Origin: Methylocystis suflitae | GTDB lineage: Bacteria; Pseudomonadota; Alphaproteobacteria; Rhizobiales; Beijerinckiaceae | NCBI RefSeq assembly: GCF_024448135.1 | Contig: NZ_JAMRYX010000148.1 | Location: 1 to 62,809, forward strand | DNA: 62,809 nt | Direction of reading: 5' to 3' | Shown here: positions 50,926-60,821 of the stretch, piece by piece | Numbering within the stretch: position 1 is the first letter of the stretch | Layout: every line of letters starts with the position of its first letter | Made by a program: the position numbers and the translations under genes | Notes under the pieces: generated by a model | Told to the model about the DNA's origin: nothing | Seen by the model: the letters and a program-made list of their open reading frames with translations, nothing else | Databases searched by the model: none

Positions 50926-52035
50926 ATGGGAAACATTGAAATGGGCTTCGATCTCCATATGGATCTTGTTCAGCTGTTGTCGCCGAGCGGCGAGATCAGC
51001 AAGGCGGCCAGCAAATCGGCGAAGGACATCGAGCGACTGGTCAGATTCTATCGCGCGATGACGCGAACCAGGATCTTCGACAACAAGGCGATCAGTCTTC
51101 AACGCACCGGTCAGCTGGGAACGTTCGCTTCGGCGCTCGGCCAGGAAGCGATTGGCGTCGGGGCGGCCGCGGCGATGGAAGAACGCGACGTGCTCGTGCC
51201 GTCCTATCGAGATCATGCGGCGCAATTCTATCGCGGCATGGCGATGTCCGAATGTCTGCTCTATTGGGGCGGCGACGAGCGCGGCAGCGACTTCAAAAAT
51301 GCGCGCGGCGACTTTCCAAACTGCGTCCCCGTCGCCACGCAGGCCCCCCAGGCGGTCGGCGCGGCTTACGCGTTGATGGCGCGGAAGGAGGATCGCGTCG
51401 TCGTCACGTTCATTGGCGACGGCGGCACCTCCAATGGCGCCTTTTACGAAGCGTTGAACATGGCGGGAGTCTGGAAGACGCCTGTTGTTTTTATCATCAA
51501 CAATAACGGCTGGGCGATATCGACGCCGCGCGAACTGGAGAGCGCGGCGGAGACTCTCGCGCAAAAGGGTGTCGCCGCCGGCGTTGAGGGGCGCCAGGTC
51601 GATGGCAATGACGTCATTGCGGTTCATGAAGTGGTACGCCGGGCGATCGACAAGGCGCGATCTGGCGGCGGACCGACGCTGATCGAAGCGCTCACCTATC
51701 GGCTCGGCGATCACACCACCGCCGACGACGCATCGCGCTATCGCGATCCCGAAGTCGTGCGCGCGCAGTGGACGCGCGAGCCGATCTCTCGGCTGCGCGC
51801 CTATCTTGTGAGCGAAGGCGCCTGGTCGAAAGAGCAAGAGGCGGAGCTTCACAAAGAATGTGCGGAAGAGGTCGATCGCGAGGTTGCGGCCTATTTGAAC
51901 GCCTCGCCGCTGAACTGCGACGCCATGTTCGAGCATCTCTACGCAAAGCTCCCGGATACCCTGCAGTGGCAGCGCGAAGAAGCGCGCCGATTCGCCCAGC
52001 GCAGCGCAAACGGCAACGGAAACGGTCATGGCTGA
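50926..52035 (+). CDS. bkdA1: 2-Oxoisovalerate-type dehydrogenase E1 component, alpha subunit
   Basis: A 369-residue thiamine-diphosphate enzyme subunit; ATG 50926 has AGGAG upstream. The TPP motif is complete: VTFIGDGGTSNGAFYEALNM through VFIINNNGWAIST. VPSYRDHAAQFYRGMAMSE and the phosphorylation-loop-like YRLGDHTTADDASRYR, found in branched-chain E1 alpha proteins, favour branched-chain 2-oxoacids over pyruvate. It decarboxylates the oxoacids formed from Leu, Val and Ile and passes the acyl group to E2. The E1 beta gene overlaps its end by 8 bases. The C-terminal NGNGNGHG tail is unusual but harmless. Pyruvate dehydrogenase is the alternative. Confidence 0.87.
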   Translation: MGNIEMGFDLHMDLVQLLSPSGEISKAASKSAKDIERLVRFYRAMTRTRIFDNKAISLQRTGQLGTFASALGQEAIGVGAAAAMEERDVLVPSYRDHAAQFYRGMAMSECLLYWGGDERGSDFKNARGDFPNCVPVATQAPQAVGAAYALMARKEDRVVVTFIGDGGTSNGAFYEALNMAGVWKTPVVFIINNNGWAISTPRELESAAETLAQKGVAAGVEGRQVDGNDVIAVHEVVRRAIDKARSGGGPTLIEALTYRLGDHTTADDASRYRDPEVVRAQWTREPISRLRAYLVSEGAWSKEQEAELHKECAEEVDREVAAYLNASPLNCDAMFEHLYAKLPDTLQWQREEARRFAQRSANGNGNGHG

Positions 52036-53008
52036 AATCACTCTTGTCGAAGCGGTCAATCTCGCGCTCGCGCGCGCAATGAGCGAAGACAAGGATGTCC
52101 TCCTGCTGGGCGAGGACATCGGCGTCAATGGCGGCGTGTTTCGCGCCACGAACGGCCTGCAGGCGCGCTTCGGACGTGAGCGGGTCATCGACACGCCCTT
52201 GGCCGAAGGCGGAATCGCCGGCGTTGCGGTCGGCATGGCGGCGATGGGGCTGAAGCCCGTCGCCGAAATCCAGTTTTCCGGTTTCATCTATCCGGCGATC
52301 GACCAAATCATCAATCACGCGTCTCGCATGCGCAATCGCACGCGCGGGCGGCTGGCATGTCCAATGGTTCTTCGCTCGCCCTGCGGCGCCGGCATTCACG
52401 CGCCCGAGCATCATTCCGAAAGTCCGGAGGCGATGTTCGCCCACATGCCGGGGCTTCGCGTCGTCGCGCCCTCATCCCCCGCCCGAGCCTACGGGCTGCT
52501 TCTGGCGTCTGTGCGCGATCCCGATCCGGTGATCTTTCTCGAGCCCACGCGCCTCTATCGGCTCTTCCGCCAGGAGGTCGAGGACGACGGCGTGGAGTTG
52601 CCGCTCGACGCCTGCTTCATCCTGCGCGAAGGCGCCGACGCGACGGTCGTCACCTGGGGCGCGATGGTGCCCGAAACGCTTGCCGCCGCCGAAAAGCTCG
52701 AAGAAGAGGGCGTGATGATCGAAGTGATCGACGTCGCGACCTTGAAGCCGCTCGACGTGGAAACGATCCTGCGCTCCGTCGAAAAGACCGGACGCTGCGT
52801 CATCGTTCACGAGGCGCCGCGCACGGCGGGCTTTGGCGCCGAGGTCGCCGCCGAAATCGCTGAGCGCGCCCTTTATTCGCTGTTGGCGCCCATCAAGCGG
52901 GTCACCGGCTACGACGTGGTCGTGCCGCTGGCGAAGTTGGAGAAGCAATATATTCCGAGCGTGGACCGCATCATCGACGGCGTTCGGCAAGTGATGGAGG
53001 CGTCATGA
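52028..53008 (+). CDS. bkdA2: 2-Oxoisovalerate-type dehydrogenase E1 component, beta subunit
   Basis: A 326-residue transketolase-like subunit. Motifs are LLLGEDIGVNGGVFRATNGL (with the Glu that activates TPP), DTPLAEGGIAGVAVGMAAMG, RSPCGAGIHAPEHHSESPEA and VVAPSSPARAYGLLLASVRD, and the C-terminal domain has VIDVATLKPLDVETILRSVE and VIVHEAPRTAGFGAEVAAEI. APEHHSES (rather than the pyruvate-type AQHSQC) is typical of branched-chain enzymes. It pairs with the alpha subunit as an alpha2beta2 tetramer. Overlaps of 8 bases before and 4 bases after (ATGA) show the three genes are translated as a unit. Confidence 0.9.
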   Translation: MAEITLVEAVNLALARAMSEDKDVLLLGEDIGVNGGVFRATNGLQARFGRERVIDTPLAEGGIAGVAVGMAAMGLKPVAEIQFSGFIYPAIDQIINHASRMRNRTRGRLACPMVLRSPCGAGIHAPEHHSESPEAMFAHMPGLRVVAPSSPARAYGLLLASVRDPDPVIFLEPTRLYRLFRQEVEDDGVELPLDACFILREGADATVVTWGAMVPETLAAAEKLEEEGVMIEVIDVATLKPLDVETILRSVEKTGRCVIVHEAPRTAGFGAEVAAEIAERALYSLLAPIKRVTGYDVVVPLAKLEKQYIPSVDRIIDGVRQVMEAS

Positions 53009-54105
53009 ACATCTTTCGTCTTCCCGATCTCGGAGAGGGTTTGCAGGAGGCCGAACTCGTCGAATGGCGCGTCGCCGCCGGCGAGGACGTTAAAGTCGAT
53101 CAGCCGCTCGTGGCCGTTGAAACCGCCAAGGCGGTCGTCGAAATTCCATCGCCTCAGGGAGGCCGCATCGAGCGGCTGTTCGCCTCCGCGGGCGACGTGA
53201 TCCGCATCGGCGCGCCGCTGGTGGGTTTCGAGGGCACGGGAGAGGACACCGGGTCAGTGGTCGGCGCCGTTCAGCAGGGTTCCGGGATCGTCCGCGACCA
53301 GCCGATCTCAGTCGGCCACGTCGGCGGAGCGGTGCGGGCGACGCCTGCCGTAAGAGCGCTGGCGCGCAAGCTGAACGTCGATCTCGCCATGGTGACGCCC
53401 TCCGGCGCGGACGGGGTGATTACGACGCAGGACATCGAGCGCGTCGCGCGCATTCTCAGCGAGACGGAAGCCGCCGAGCCGCTGCGGGGCATGCGCCGCG
53501 CCATGGCCCACAATATGGCGCAGGCGCAGGCGGAAGTCGCGGCGGCCACGATCGTTGACGACGCCGATATCAATGCCTGGAGTCCTGGAAGCGATACGAC
53601 TGTCCGCCTGATCCGCGCGCTTGCCCAGGCCTGCAAGGCGGAGCCCGCGCTCAACGCCTGGTTCGAGCCTCACGCTTTTGCGCGCCGCGTGATGAAGAAG
53701 ATCGACCTTGGCGTCGCCGTGGATCTGTCGGAAGAGGGCCTGTTCGTGCCTGTCTTGCGGGACGTGGGCAATCGCCACGCGCAGGACTTGCGCAAGGGCC
53801 TCGACCGTATGCGGCAGGACGCGGCGGCGCGGCGAATCCCGCCCGAGGAACTGCGCGGCGCGACCATCACGCTTTCGAATTTCGGCATGATCGCCGGGCG
53901 CTACGCCGCTCCGATCGTGCTGCCGCCCACGGTCGCGATCCTGGGCGCCGGCCGGATCAGAGACGAGGTTGTCGCTGTCGATGGCGCGCCCGCCGTGCAT
54001 CGGATTTTGCCTCTGAGCCTGACCTTCGATCACCGCGTCGTCACCGGCGGCGAAGCAGGCCGCTTCCTGGGGGCTGTGATCGCCGATCTGACGCTCGCGT
54101 CCTAA
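53005..54105 (+). CDS. bkdB: 2-Oxoacid dehydrogenase E2 acyltransferase
   Basis: A 366-residue E2 with one lipoyl domain (residues 1-78, Lys42 in VAVETAKAVVEIPSPQ), a peripheral-subunit-binding domain (about 110-150, RATPAVRALARKLNVDLAMV) and a catalytic domain. Near the C-terminus the His343 motif reads TFDHRVVTGGEAGRF, whereas most E2 enzymes have DHRxxDG; the Asp that helps the catalytic His is replaced by Thr347. The start is GGAGGCGTC-ATG inside the E1 beta stop. No E3 (lipoamide dehydrogenase) gene follows, so the complex must borrow E3 from elsewhere. The stop is 4 bases from the convergent maiA stop. Confidence 0.88.
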   Translation: MNIFRLPDLGEGLQEAELVEWRVAAGEDVKVDQPLVAVETAKAVVEIPSPQGGRIERLFASAGDVIRIGAPLVGFEGTGEDTGSVVGAVQQGSGIVRDQPISVGHVGGAVRATPAVRALARKLNVDLAMVTPSGADGVITTQDIERVARILSETEAAEPLRGMRRAMAHNMAQAQAEVAAATIVDDADINAWSPGSDTTVRLIRALAQACKAEPALNAWFEPHAFARRVMKKIDLGVAVDLSEEGLFVPVLRDVGNRHAQDLRKGLDRMRQDAAARRIPPEELRGATITLSNFGMIAGRYAAPIVLPPTVAILGAGRIRDEVVAVDGAPAVHRILPLSLTFDHRVVTGGEAGRFLGAVIADLTLAS

Positions 54106-54109
54106 AATC

Positions 54110-54742
54110 TCATTCGGCGTCCGGCTGCGCCTCTGGACGCGCTTCGATGAAAGCAGGGTGCGCGGCGCAAGCCGCCTCCACGGCAAGGATGCGCGGGCAG
54201 GCCGCGAGTGAAACGTCGAAGCGTCGCGCGTTATAGACCTGCGGAATGAGGCATATGTCGGCAAGCGACGGCTCGGCGCCAAAGGCGAAAGGGGCAGGCG
54301 GCGCGATAAGCGCCTCGACCGCGCTCAGCCCTTCGGCAATCCAGCGCCTGCGCCAGGTGGCGATCTGATCGTCCTTGGCGCCGAACTGTCGCTGCAGCGC
54401 CTCTATCACCCGCAAATTGGCGAGCGGATGAATCTCGCAGGCGATCGTCAACGCCGCCGCCCGCGCCTGCGCCGCCAGAACGGCGTCTCTTGGCAAGAGC
54501 AGCGGCTCAGGCTTCAGCGCGTCAAGATAACCGATGATCGCCAACGACTGGGTAATGAGTCGACCGTCGTCAAGTTCAAGGGTCGGCACGATGGCCAGCG
54601 GGCTTTTGGCGCGATAGCCGGGATCACGCTGTTCGCCGTGCAATAGATGGACGCGGCGGCGTTCCACGACGAGCCCTTTGAGCGCGATGGCGATCCGCAC
54701 GCGATAGGCGGCCGACGAGCGGTAATAGTCGTAAAGGATCAT
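54110..54742 (-). CDS. maiA: Maleylacetoacetate isomerase (zeta-class GST)
   Basis: A 210-residue glutathione-transferase-fold protein. It opens [20 protein letters not shown], the zeta-class signature SSxxxRVRIAL with the catalytic Ser-Ser. [20 protein letters not shown] and [12 protein letters not shown] are the glutathione-binding region, and the C-terminal helical domain contains [20 protein letters not shown]. It isomerises maleylacetoacetate to fumarylacetoacetate using glutathione as cofactor, in tyrosine breakdown. It is on the opposite strand to hpd-hmgA-fahA, its start facing hpd about 70 bases away, so a shared divergent promoter is likely. Confidence 0.94.
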   Translation of the reverse strand: MILYDYYRSSAAYRVRIAIALKGLVVERRRVHLLHGEQRDPGYRAKSPLAIVPTLELDDGRLITQSLAIIGYLDALKPEPLLLPRDAVLAAQARAAALTIACEIHPLANLRVIEALQRQFGAKDDQIATWRRRWIAEGLSAVEALIAPPAPFAFGAEPSLADICLIPQVYNARRFDVSLAACPRILAVEAACAAHPAFIEARPEAQPDAE

Positions 54743-54814
54743 GGGCCTTTAACCGGATCGGGAACGCAATATTTAAATAGCAGGTCAGCCAAAGCTGTAT
54801 ATAGGCCCTTACCC

Positions 54815-55912
54815 ATGGACCCGACGCCTGGCGGCGCTGAAACGCCCGCCGAAAACCCGATGGGAACAGACGGATTCGAATTTGTCGAATTCGCTCACCC
54901 CGATCCCGCGCAACTCGCCTCGCTGTTCGAGAAGATGGGCTTCGTCGCCGTTGCGCGTCATCGCTCCAAGGATGTGACGCTGTATCGGCAGGGGGAAGTG
55001 AATTATGTGCTGAATGCGGAGCCTCAAAGCTTCGCCGCCGAATTCCAGAAAGCGCACGGGCCGTCGGTGTGCTGCATCGGCTTCCGCGTCATCGACGCCG
55101 CAAAAGCGATGCGCCGCGCCGTCTCGCTGGGCGCCAAGCCTGTCGCCTGCGGCGTTGGCCCGATGGAGCTGAACATTCCCGCCATCGAGGGCGTCGGAGG
55201 TTCACTCATCTATCTTGTCGACCGATATGGCGATCAGGGTTCGATTTGGGACATCGACTTTCGATGGATCGGAGAGCGCGATCCGAATCCCCCAGGCGTG
55301 GGACTGACCAACATCGACCATCTGACGCACAATGTTCGGCGCGGCCGCATGGACGCGCTCGCGGCATGGTATGAGCGGATCTTCAATTTCCGTGAAATTC
55401 GTTACTTCGACATAGAAGGCAAGATGACAGGTTTGCGCTCTCGCGCCATGACGAGCCCCTGCGGCAAGATTCGCATCCCGATCAATGAAAGCTCCGACGA
55501 AAAGAGCCAGATCGAGGAATTTCTGGACGCATATAAAGGGGAAGGCATTCAGCATATCGCCTGCGCGTGCCGGGATATTTATGAGACCGTTGTCGCGATG
55601 CGCAACAACGGGCTCGATTTCATGCCGGCGCCGCCGGACGCCTATTACGAAGCCCTCGAGCAAAGGCTGCCGGGGCACGGAGAGCCGACGCAGCGGCTCA
55701 AGGAGCTCGGCATTCTGATCGACGGACTCACGGCGGGCGCCCGACGTCTGTTGCTGCAGATTTTCTCCAAGACGGTCATTGGCCCCATCTTCTTCGAATT
55801 CATCCAGCGCAAGGGCGATGAAGGCTTCGGCGAAGGGAATTTCCGGGCGCTATTTGAATCGATCGAAGAGGATCAGATCCGCCGCGGCGTTTTGAACCGG
55901 GCGGCAGGCTAG
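54815..55912 (+). CDS. hpd: 4-Hydroxyphenylpyruvate dioxygenase
   Basis: A 365-residue enzyme from ATG 54815; ATG 54860 would give a product 15 residues shorter. Two VOC-type halves are visible. Iron ligands are His in [18 protein letters not shown], His in [18 protein letters not shown] and Glu in [40 protein letters not shown] precedes the second ligand. It converts 4-hydroxyphenylpyruvate to homogentisate with O2. The homogentisate dioxygenase gene starts 3 bases after its stop. No tyrosine aminotransferase is seen in the window, so the step before must be encoded elsewhere. Confidence 0.95.
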   Translation: MDPTPGGAETPAENPMGTDGFEFVEFAHPDPAQLASLFEKMGFVAVARHRSKDVTLYRQGEVNYVLNAEPQSFAAEFQKAHGPSVCCIGFRVIDAAKAMRRAVSLGAKPVACGVGPMELNIPAIEGVGGSLIYLVDRYGDQGSIWDIDFRWIGERDPNPPGVGLTNIDHLTHNVRRGRMDALAAWYERIFNFREIRYFDIEGKMTGLRSRAMTSPCGKIRIPINESSDEKSQIEEFLDAYKGEGIQHIACACRDIYETVVAMRNNGLDFMPAPPDAYYEALEQRLPGHGEPTQRLKELGILIDGLTAGARRLLLQIFSKTVIGPIFFEFIQRKGDEGFGEGNFRALFESIEEDQIRRGVLNRAAG

Positions 55913-55915
55913 GCA

Positions 55916-57217
55916 ATGTCCCCCACGCGCTATTTGCATGGCTTCGGCAATGCGTTCGAGAGCGAAGCCCTGCCCGGCGCGTTGCCGATGGGGCAGAACT
56001 CGCCGCAGCGGTGCCCTTACGGCCTTTACGCCGAACAATTGTCCGGCTCCGCCTTCACCGCGCCGAACCACCTCAACCGGCGCTCCTGGCTCTACCGCAT
56101 ACGACCCTCCGTCCTGCACGTCCGCAATCCCAAGGACATCGAACAGAGCCACTGGAAAACCGCGCCCTGCCGCGATGTTGGCGCGCCGCTCGGGCAGCTG
56201 CGCTGGAGCGCAAGCGACGTCGCCGACGACGCAGGCTCCTTTATCGAAGGAATCCGCACGATCGTGATGGCCGGCGATTGCAGCTTGAGAGTCGGCATGG
56301 CGGCGCATCTCTATCTCGCCGGACAGTCGATGTCCGACGACTATTTCTACGACGCCGACGGCGAGTTGCTGATTGTCCCGCAGCTCGGCGACCTGCGCAT
56401 CTTCACCGAGTTCGGCCTCCTCGAATGCTCTCCCGGCGAGATATGCGTCGTTCCGCGCGGCGTGAAATTTCGGGTTGAGCTATCGGGCGGCCCGGCTCGC
56501 GGCTATGTCTGTGAGAATTACGGCGCGCCGTTCACATTGCCTTATCGCGGCGTCATCGGCGCGAATGGACTCGCCGATCCGCGCGACTTCTTTGCGCCGA
56601 CCGCCGCATTCGAAGACAAGGAAAAGCCCTGCCGTCTGAGCGTCAAATGGGGCGGGCGCTTCTATCGCTGTGACCTCGATCATTCGCCGCTCGACGTGGT
56701 CGCCTGGCATGGAAATTACGCGCCCTATAAATATGATCTGCGCAAATTCTGTCCTGTCGGCGCCTTGCTGTTCGATCATCCCGATCCATCAATATTTACG
56801 GTGCTGACCTCTCCTTCAGACGAAACCGGCGTGGGCAACGTCGATTTCGCGATTTTCCCCCCGCGGTGGCAAGTCGCGGAACATACGTTCCGGCCTCCCT
56901 GGTATCATTTGAACATTATGAGCGAATTCATGGGTTTGATTTACGGACGCTACGACGCGAAGCCGTCCGGCTTTGAGCCCGGCGGCATGTCGCTTCACAA
57001 CGCGATGCTGCCGCATGGCCCGGACGCGGAAGCTTTCGAACAGGCCTCTCAAGCCGACCTTGGCCCGGCGAAGATCGACGACGCTCTCGCCTTTATGTTC
57101 GAGTCTCGACTGCCGCTGCATCCGACCGCTTTCGCCATGTCGCTTGAAACCCTGCAGCAGGATTATGCTGAGTGCTGGTCGGGGCTGCGCCGTTATTTCA
57201 CCGGCAATGGCCCGTGA
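55916..57217 (+). CDS. hmgA: Homogentisate 1,2-dioxygenase
   Basis: A 433-residue cupin-fold dioxygenase. [20 protein letters not shown] opens the chain; NQxRP-type [32 protein letters not shown] (iron-site His region), [14 protein letters not shown] with the ligand Glu, and [19 protein letters not shown] with the last His follow. It opens the homogentisate ring to maleylacetoacetate with O2. It starts 3 bases after the hpd stop and its stop overlaps the fahA start (GTGA), so hpd-hmgA-fahA are one operon. Confidence 0.95.
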   Translation: MSPTRYLHGFGNAFESEALPGALPMGQNSPQRCPYGLYAEQLSGSAFTAPNHLNRRSWLYRIRPSVLHVRNPKDIEQSHWKTAPCRDVGAPLGQLRWSASDVADDAGSFIEGIRTIVMAGDCSLRVGMAAHLYLAGQSMSDDYFYDADGELLIVPQLGDLRIFTEFGLLECSPGEICVVPRGVKFRVELSGGPARGYVCENYGAPFTLPYRGVIGANGLADPRDFFAPTAAFEDKEKPCRLSVKWGGRFYRCDLDHSPLDVVAWHGNYAPYKYDLRKFCPVGALLFDHPDPSIFTVLTSPSDETGVGNVDFAIFPPRWQVAEHTFRPPWYHLNIMSEFMGLIYGRYDAKPSGFEPGGMSLHNAMLPHGPDAEAFEQASQADLGPAKIDDALAFMFESRLPLHPTAFAMSLETLQQDYAECWSGLRRYFTGNGP

Positions 57218-58227
57218 AGCTCGCATCCCTGAAGAGCCGGCGGGACGGCGCCCTCATCCTCGTCTCGCGCGATCTCACGCGGGCTGTCGCGGCGGGCTTC
57301 GTCGCGCCCACGCTGCAGTCGGCGCTTGAAGATTGGCAAACCGTCGCGCCGGAGCTGCGGGCGCTGGCGGCGCGGCTCGAATGCGGACTTCGCGAGAGCT
57401 TTCCCTTTCGCGAGCAGGATTGCGCCTCGCCGCTGCCCCGCGCCTATCAGTGGGCGGACGGCTCGGCGTATGTCAATCACGTCGCGCTCGTTCGCAAGTC
57501 GCGCGGCGCGGAAATGCCGGAGAGCTTCTGGAGCGACCCGCTGATGTATCAGGGAGGCTCCGACGTCTTCCTTGGCCCGCGTGACGCCATTCCCATGCTG
57601 GATGAAGGGCACGACCTCGATCTCGAAGCCGAAGTCGCCATTGTCACGGATGATGTGCCGATGGGCGTGACGCCGGAGGACGCGCGCGATCACATCAAGC
57701 TCGTCATGCTGGTCAATGACATAACCCTACGCGGACTGGTCCCTCCAGAGCTGGCGAAAGGTTTTGGCTTTTTCCAGTCCAAGCCCGCTTCCGCCTTTTC
57801 TCCGGTCGCCGTCACGCCCGATGAGCTTGGCGACGCTTGGGATGGCGGGCGGCTCTCGCTGCCGCTTTTGTCCTTCGTCAATGGCGCGCCGCTCGGCCGG
57901 CCGGACGCCGGAAAGGACATGACCTTCGACTTTCCGCGTCTCATCGCGCATGCGGCGCGCACGCGCGCGCTTAGCGCCGGAACGATCATCGGTTCCGGCA
58001 CCATTTCCAACCGGGACGCCGACGGCGGTCCTGGCAGACCGATTGCGCAGGGCGGAGATGGCTACTCCTGCATCGCCGAGCAGCGCGTGGTCGAGAAGCT
58101 CATTGAGGGCGCGCCGCGCACGCCATTCCTGAAGGCTGGCGATGTGGTGCGCATCGAGATGCGCGCCGCCGATGGGCGCTCGATTTTCGGCGCCATCGAG
58201 CAATGCGTCGTCAACTCCGAGTCTTAG
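57214..58227 (+). CDS. fahA: Fumarylacetoacetase
   Basis: A 337-residue FAH-family enzyme starting with GTG at 57214 inside the hmgA stop. [54 protein letters not shown] (metal-binding Glu residues) and [19 protein letters not shown] are visible, and [13 protein letters not shown] and AGDVVRIEM end it. It hydrolyses fumarylacetoacetate to fumarate and acetoacetate. It is the two-domain FAH-like bacterial form (shorter than the 420-residue animal enzyme). After its stop a palindromic repeat lies between it and the convergent phhA. Confidence 0.93.
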   Translation: MKLASLKSRRDGALILVSRDLTRAVAAGFVAPTLQSALEDWQTVAPELRALAARLECGLRESFPFREQDCASPLPRAYQWADGSAYVNHVALVRKSRGAEMPESFWSDPLMYQGGSDVFLGPRDAIPMLDEGHDLDLEAEVAIVTDDVPMGVTPEDARDHIKLVMLVNDITLRGLVPPELAKGFGFFQSKPASAFSPVAVTPDELGDAWDGGRLSLPLLSFVNGAPLGRPDAGKDMTFDFPRLIAHAARTRALSAGTIIGSGTISNRDADGGPGRPIAQGGDGYSCIAEQRVVEKLIEGAPRTPFLKAGDVVRIEMRAADGRSIFGAIEQCVVNSES

Positions 58228-58256
58228 GGTCAACAGGGCGATCGGGTGAAGGGCTT

Positions 58257-58307
58257 CCTCATCCTGAGGAGCGTGCGCAGCACGCGTCTCGAAGGACGAG
58301 GATGAGG
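58257..58307. repeat. Palindromic interspersed repeat (hyphomicrobial REP-like element)
   Basis: The outer arms CCTCATCCT (58257-58265) and GACGAGGATGAGG (58295-58307) are inverted, and an inner stem GCGTGCG/CGCACG-like segment with GCAGCACGCG lies between. The sequence type, CCTCATCCTGAGGAGC ... GTCTCGAAGGACGAGG, recurs widely in genomes of Bradyrhizobium, Methylobacterium and relatives. It sits between the convergent fahA and phhA genes, where it could also stop transcription from both sides. Only this copy is seen in the window. Confidence 0.75.
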
Positions 58308-58344
58308 GTGAGGAAAACACCCTTCACGCAATTCCGGCGTAGGA

Positions 58345-59223
58345 TTAAGCGCTGCGTTTAGCGCGAAAGTAATGGAAATCGCCGCGCGAGATGATGCGGT
58401 CTCCGGGCGCGAGTTCATGCGCGGCGAAGTCCGAAGCGTTGCGCAGTCGATCATAGATCGGACCAAAATCCTGATAACCGTCGGCGAGAAGTTTCTCGAA
58501 GCTTTCGATGACGAAATATGTCTGCTGGAAATCGCTGATGATGTAATTCGTTCGCATGACGCGTTCGAGGTCGAAAGCGACGCGGTTCGGCGACGAATCT
58601 TCCAGCGAAAAGATCGTCTCCGAAGGCGAGGACATTATTCCGGCCCCGAAAATGCGCAGCCCTTTGGGCGTTTCGATCAGGCCGAACTCGATCGTGTACC
58701 AGTATAGCCGCGCGAGATTATGGAGCTGCCCGCGCGCGAGCGCGCGTCGGCCGCCCTCGCCATAGGCTTGGAGAAAGCGCGCATAGGTCGGATTGGCGAG
58801 GAGCGGCACATGCCCGAAAACATCATGGAAAACGTCCGGCTCCTGCAGATATTCAAGCTCCGACTCCGGGCGAATGAATGCGCCGGCCGGAAAGCGCCGA
58901 TTGGCGAGATGATCGAAGAAGGCGTCATCAGGAATCAGCCCGGCCACTGGCACGACGCTCCAGCCGGTCATCGCCCCCAACCGGCGGCTCAGGTCGGCGA
59001 AATCCGGAATGCCGGAGCGCGACAGTTCGAGCTGTTGCTTCGCCTCCAGGAATTCGTCGCAGGCCCGTCCGGGCAGGAGCTTCGCCTGGCGGGCGAACAG
59101 CCTGTTCCAGCGATCGTGCTCCTCGTCGCTGTAGGAGGCCCAATTCTGATCTATCGTCCAGTCCGCCTGTCGCGGCGCCTGCGCGTATCTATTCTTGCTT
59201 TCGCTCGTGAGCTGCAGTCCCAT
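58345..59223 (-). CDS. phhA: Phenylalanine 4-monooxygenase
   Basis: A 292-residue aromatic amino acid hydroxylase, the bacterial size without an ACT regulatory domain. Iron ligands are the two His of EPDVFHDVFGHVPLLANPTY and Glu of YWYTIEFGLIETPKGLRIFG. Other conserved parts are RRFPAGAFIRPESELEYLQE and MRTNYIISDFQQTYFVI. It makes tyrosine from phenylalanine with O2 and a tetrahydropterin. The pterin cofactor is of interest given the H4MPT/folate genes at the left end of the window, and no pterin dehydratase (phhB) is seen beside it. It is divergent from mmsA. Confidence 0.95.
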   Translation of the reverse strand: MGLQLTSESKNRYAQAPRQADWTIDQNWASYSDEEHDRWNRLFARQAKLLPGRACDEFLEAKQQLELSRSGIPDFADLSRRLGAMTGWSVVPVAGLIPDDAFFDHLANRRFPAGAFIRPESELEYLQEPDVFHDVFGHVPLLANPTYARFLQAYGEGGRRALARGQLHNLARLYWYTIEFGLIETPKGLRIFGAGIMSSPSETIFSLEDSSPNRVAFDLERVMRTNYIISDFQQTYFVIESFEKLLADGYQDFGPIYDRLRNASDFAAHELAPGDRIISRGDFHYFRAKRSA

Positions 59224-59322
59224 CGCCGGCGTCCGTCGTGGAAGGCGTCTCTCTCCAACATATAGGCGCGCGATCCCGTCTTGCGAGATGACATCGGCCG
59301 GACGCGCCTTAGATGAGCGAAC

Positions 59323-60819
59323 ATGGAAGAGCTATCGCATTTTATCGGCGGACGCCGGGTTAAGGGAAAGTCCGGCCGTTTCAGTGAGGCCTATGAGCCG
59401 ATGACGGGCGCGGCGATCTCGCGCGTGCCGCTCGCCAGCCGCGACGAGGTGCGCGAGGCGATCGCCGACGCCGCCGCGGCGCAGCGAGAATGGGCGGCGG
59501 TCAATCCGCAGCGCAGAGCCCGCGTGCTGATGAAATTCGTCGATATCGTCGGGCGCGAGAAGGACAGGCTTGCGGCGATTCTCGCGCGCGAGCACGGCAA
59601 GACGCTCGCCGATGCACAGGGCGAGATCCAGCGCGGGGTCGAGGTCGCCGAATTTTGCATCGGCGTTCCGCATCTGATGAAGGGCGAATTTACCGATTCC
59701 GCGGCGGCCGGCCTCGACGTCTATTCGATGCGCCAGCCGCTCGGCGTCGTCGCCGGCATCACCCCTTTCAATTTTCCGGTGATGATTCCGATGTGGAAAT
59801 TCGCCCCGGCCATCGCCTGCGGCAATTCCTTCATTCTGAAGCCCTCCGAACGCGATCCCGGCGCGCCTTTGTTTCTGGCCGAACTGATGCTCGAAGCCGG
59901 CCTGCCGCCGGGCGTGCTTAATGTCGTCAACGGCGACAAGGAAGCGGTCGACGCGCTGCTCGAAGACCCTGACGTCAAGGCCATCGGCTTCGTTGGTTCG
60001 ACGCCGGTCGCCGAATATGTCTACTCGCATGGCGCCGCTCACGGGAAACGCATGCAGTGCTTCGGCGGCGCAAAAAACCACATGGTGATCATGCCTGACG
60101 CCGACATGGATCAGGCGGTCGACGCCCTGGTCGGCGCCGCCTATGGGTCGGGCGGCGAGCGGTGCATGGCGATCTCGGTCGCCGTGCCGGTCGGGGAAGC
60201 AACGGCCGACGCGCTGGTCGCTCGGCTTGAGCCGCGGGTCGAAAATCTGCGCGTCGGCCCTTCGACCGATCCTTCAGCCGATTTCGGCCCGATGATCACG
60301 CGCGCGCATCTGGAGCGGGTCAAGGATTACGTCGCGCTTGGCGTCGGGGAGGGCGCCAAACTCCGCGTCGACGGACGCGGTTTCAAAATGCAAGGCTATG
60401 AGAACGGCTTCTACATGGGCGGATGTCTGTTCGACGAGGTGCGGCCGGAGATGCGCATCTACAAGGAGGAAATCTTCGGGCCGGTGCTCAGCGTGGTGCG
60501 CGCGCGTGGTTTCGACGAGGCGCTATCGCTAGCCAATGATCACGAATATGGCAATGGCGTCGCGATCTATACCCGCGATGGCGACGCCGCGCGCGAATTC
60601 GCCTCCCGCGTCGAAGTGGGTATGGTCGGCGTCAATGTGCCGATCCCGACGCCGCTGGCCTATTACACCTTCGGCGGCTGGAAGCGTTCGATGTTCGGCG
60701 ATCTCAATCAGCATGGGCCGGACGCCATCCGCTTCTATACAAAGACGAAGACGGTCGCATCGCGCTGGCCGGGCGGCGTCAGGACCGGCGCGAGTTTCGT
60801 CATGCCGACGTTGTCATAG
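59323..60819 (+). CDS. mmsA: Methylmalonate-semialdehyde dehydrogenase (CoA-acylating)
   Basis: A 498-residue aldehyde dehydrogenase of the MmsA type. GVVAGITPFNFPVMIPMWKF and FILKPSERDPGAPLFLAELM give the NAD site, VGSTPVAEYVYSHGAAHGKR and GGAKNHMVIMPDADMDQAVD lead to the catalytic Cys in GSGGERCMAISVAVPVGEAT. The C-terminus TFGGWKRSMFGDLNQHGPDA is typical. It converts methylmalonate semialdehyde to propionyl-CoA, closing the valine pathway. mmsB follows 2 bases after the stop. Propionyl-CoA use would need carboxylase/mutase genes elsewhere. Confidence 0.95.
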   Translation: MEELSHFIGGRRVKGKSGRFSEAYEPMTGAAISRVPLASRDEVREAIADAAAAQREWAAVNPQRRARVLMKFVDIVGREKDRLAAILAREHGKTLADAQGEIQRGVEVAEFCIGVPHLMKGEFTDSAAAGLDVYSMRQPLGVVAGITPFNFPVMIPMWKFAPAIACGNSFILKPSERDPGAPLFLAELMLEAGLPPGVLNVVNGDKEAVDALLEDPDVKAIGFVGSTPVAEYVYSHGAAHGKRMQCFGGAKNHMVIMPDADMDQAVDALVGAAYGSGGERCMAISVAVPVGEATADALVARLEPRVENLRVGPSTDPSADFGPMITRAHLERVKDYVALGVGEGAKLRVDGRGFKMQGYENGFYMGGCLFDEVRPEMRIYKEEIFGPVLSVVRARGFDEALSLANDHEYGNGVAIYTRDGDAAREFASRVEVGMVGVNVPIPTPLAYYTFGGWKRSMFGDLNQHGPDAIRFYTKTKTVASRWPGGVRTGASFVMPTLS

Positions 60820-60821
60820 CC

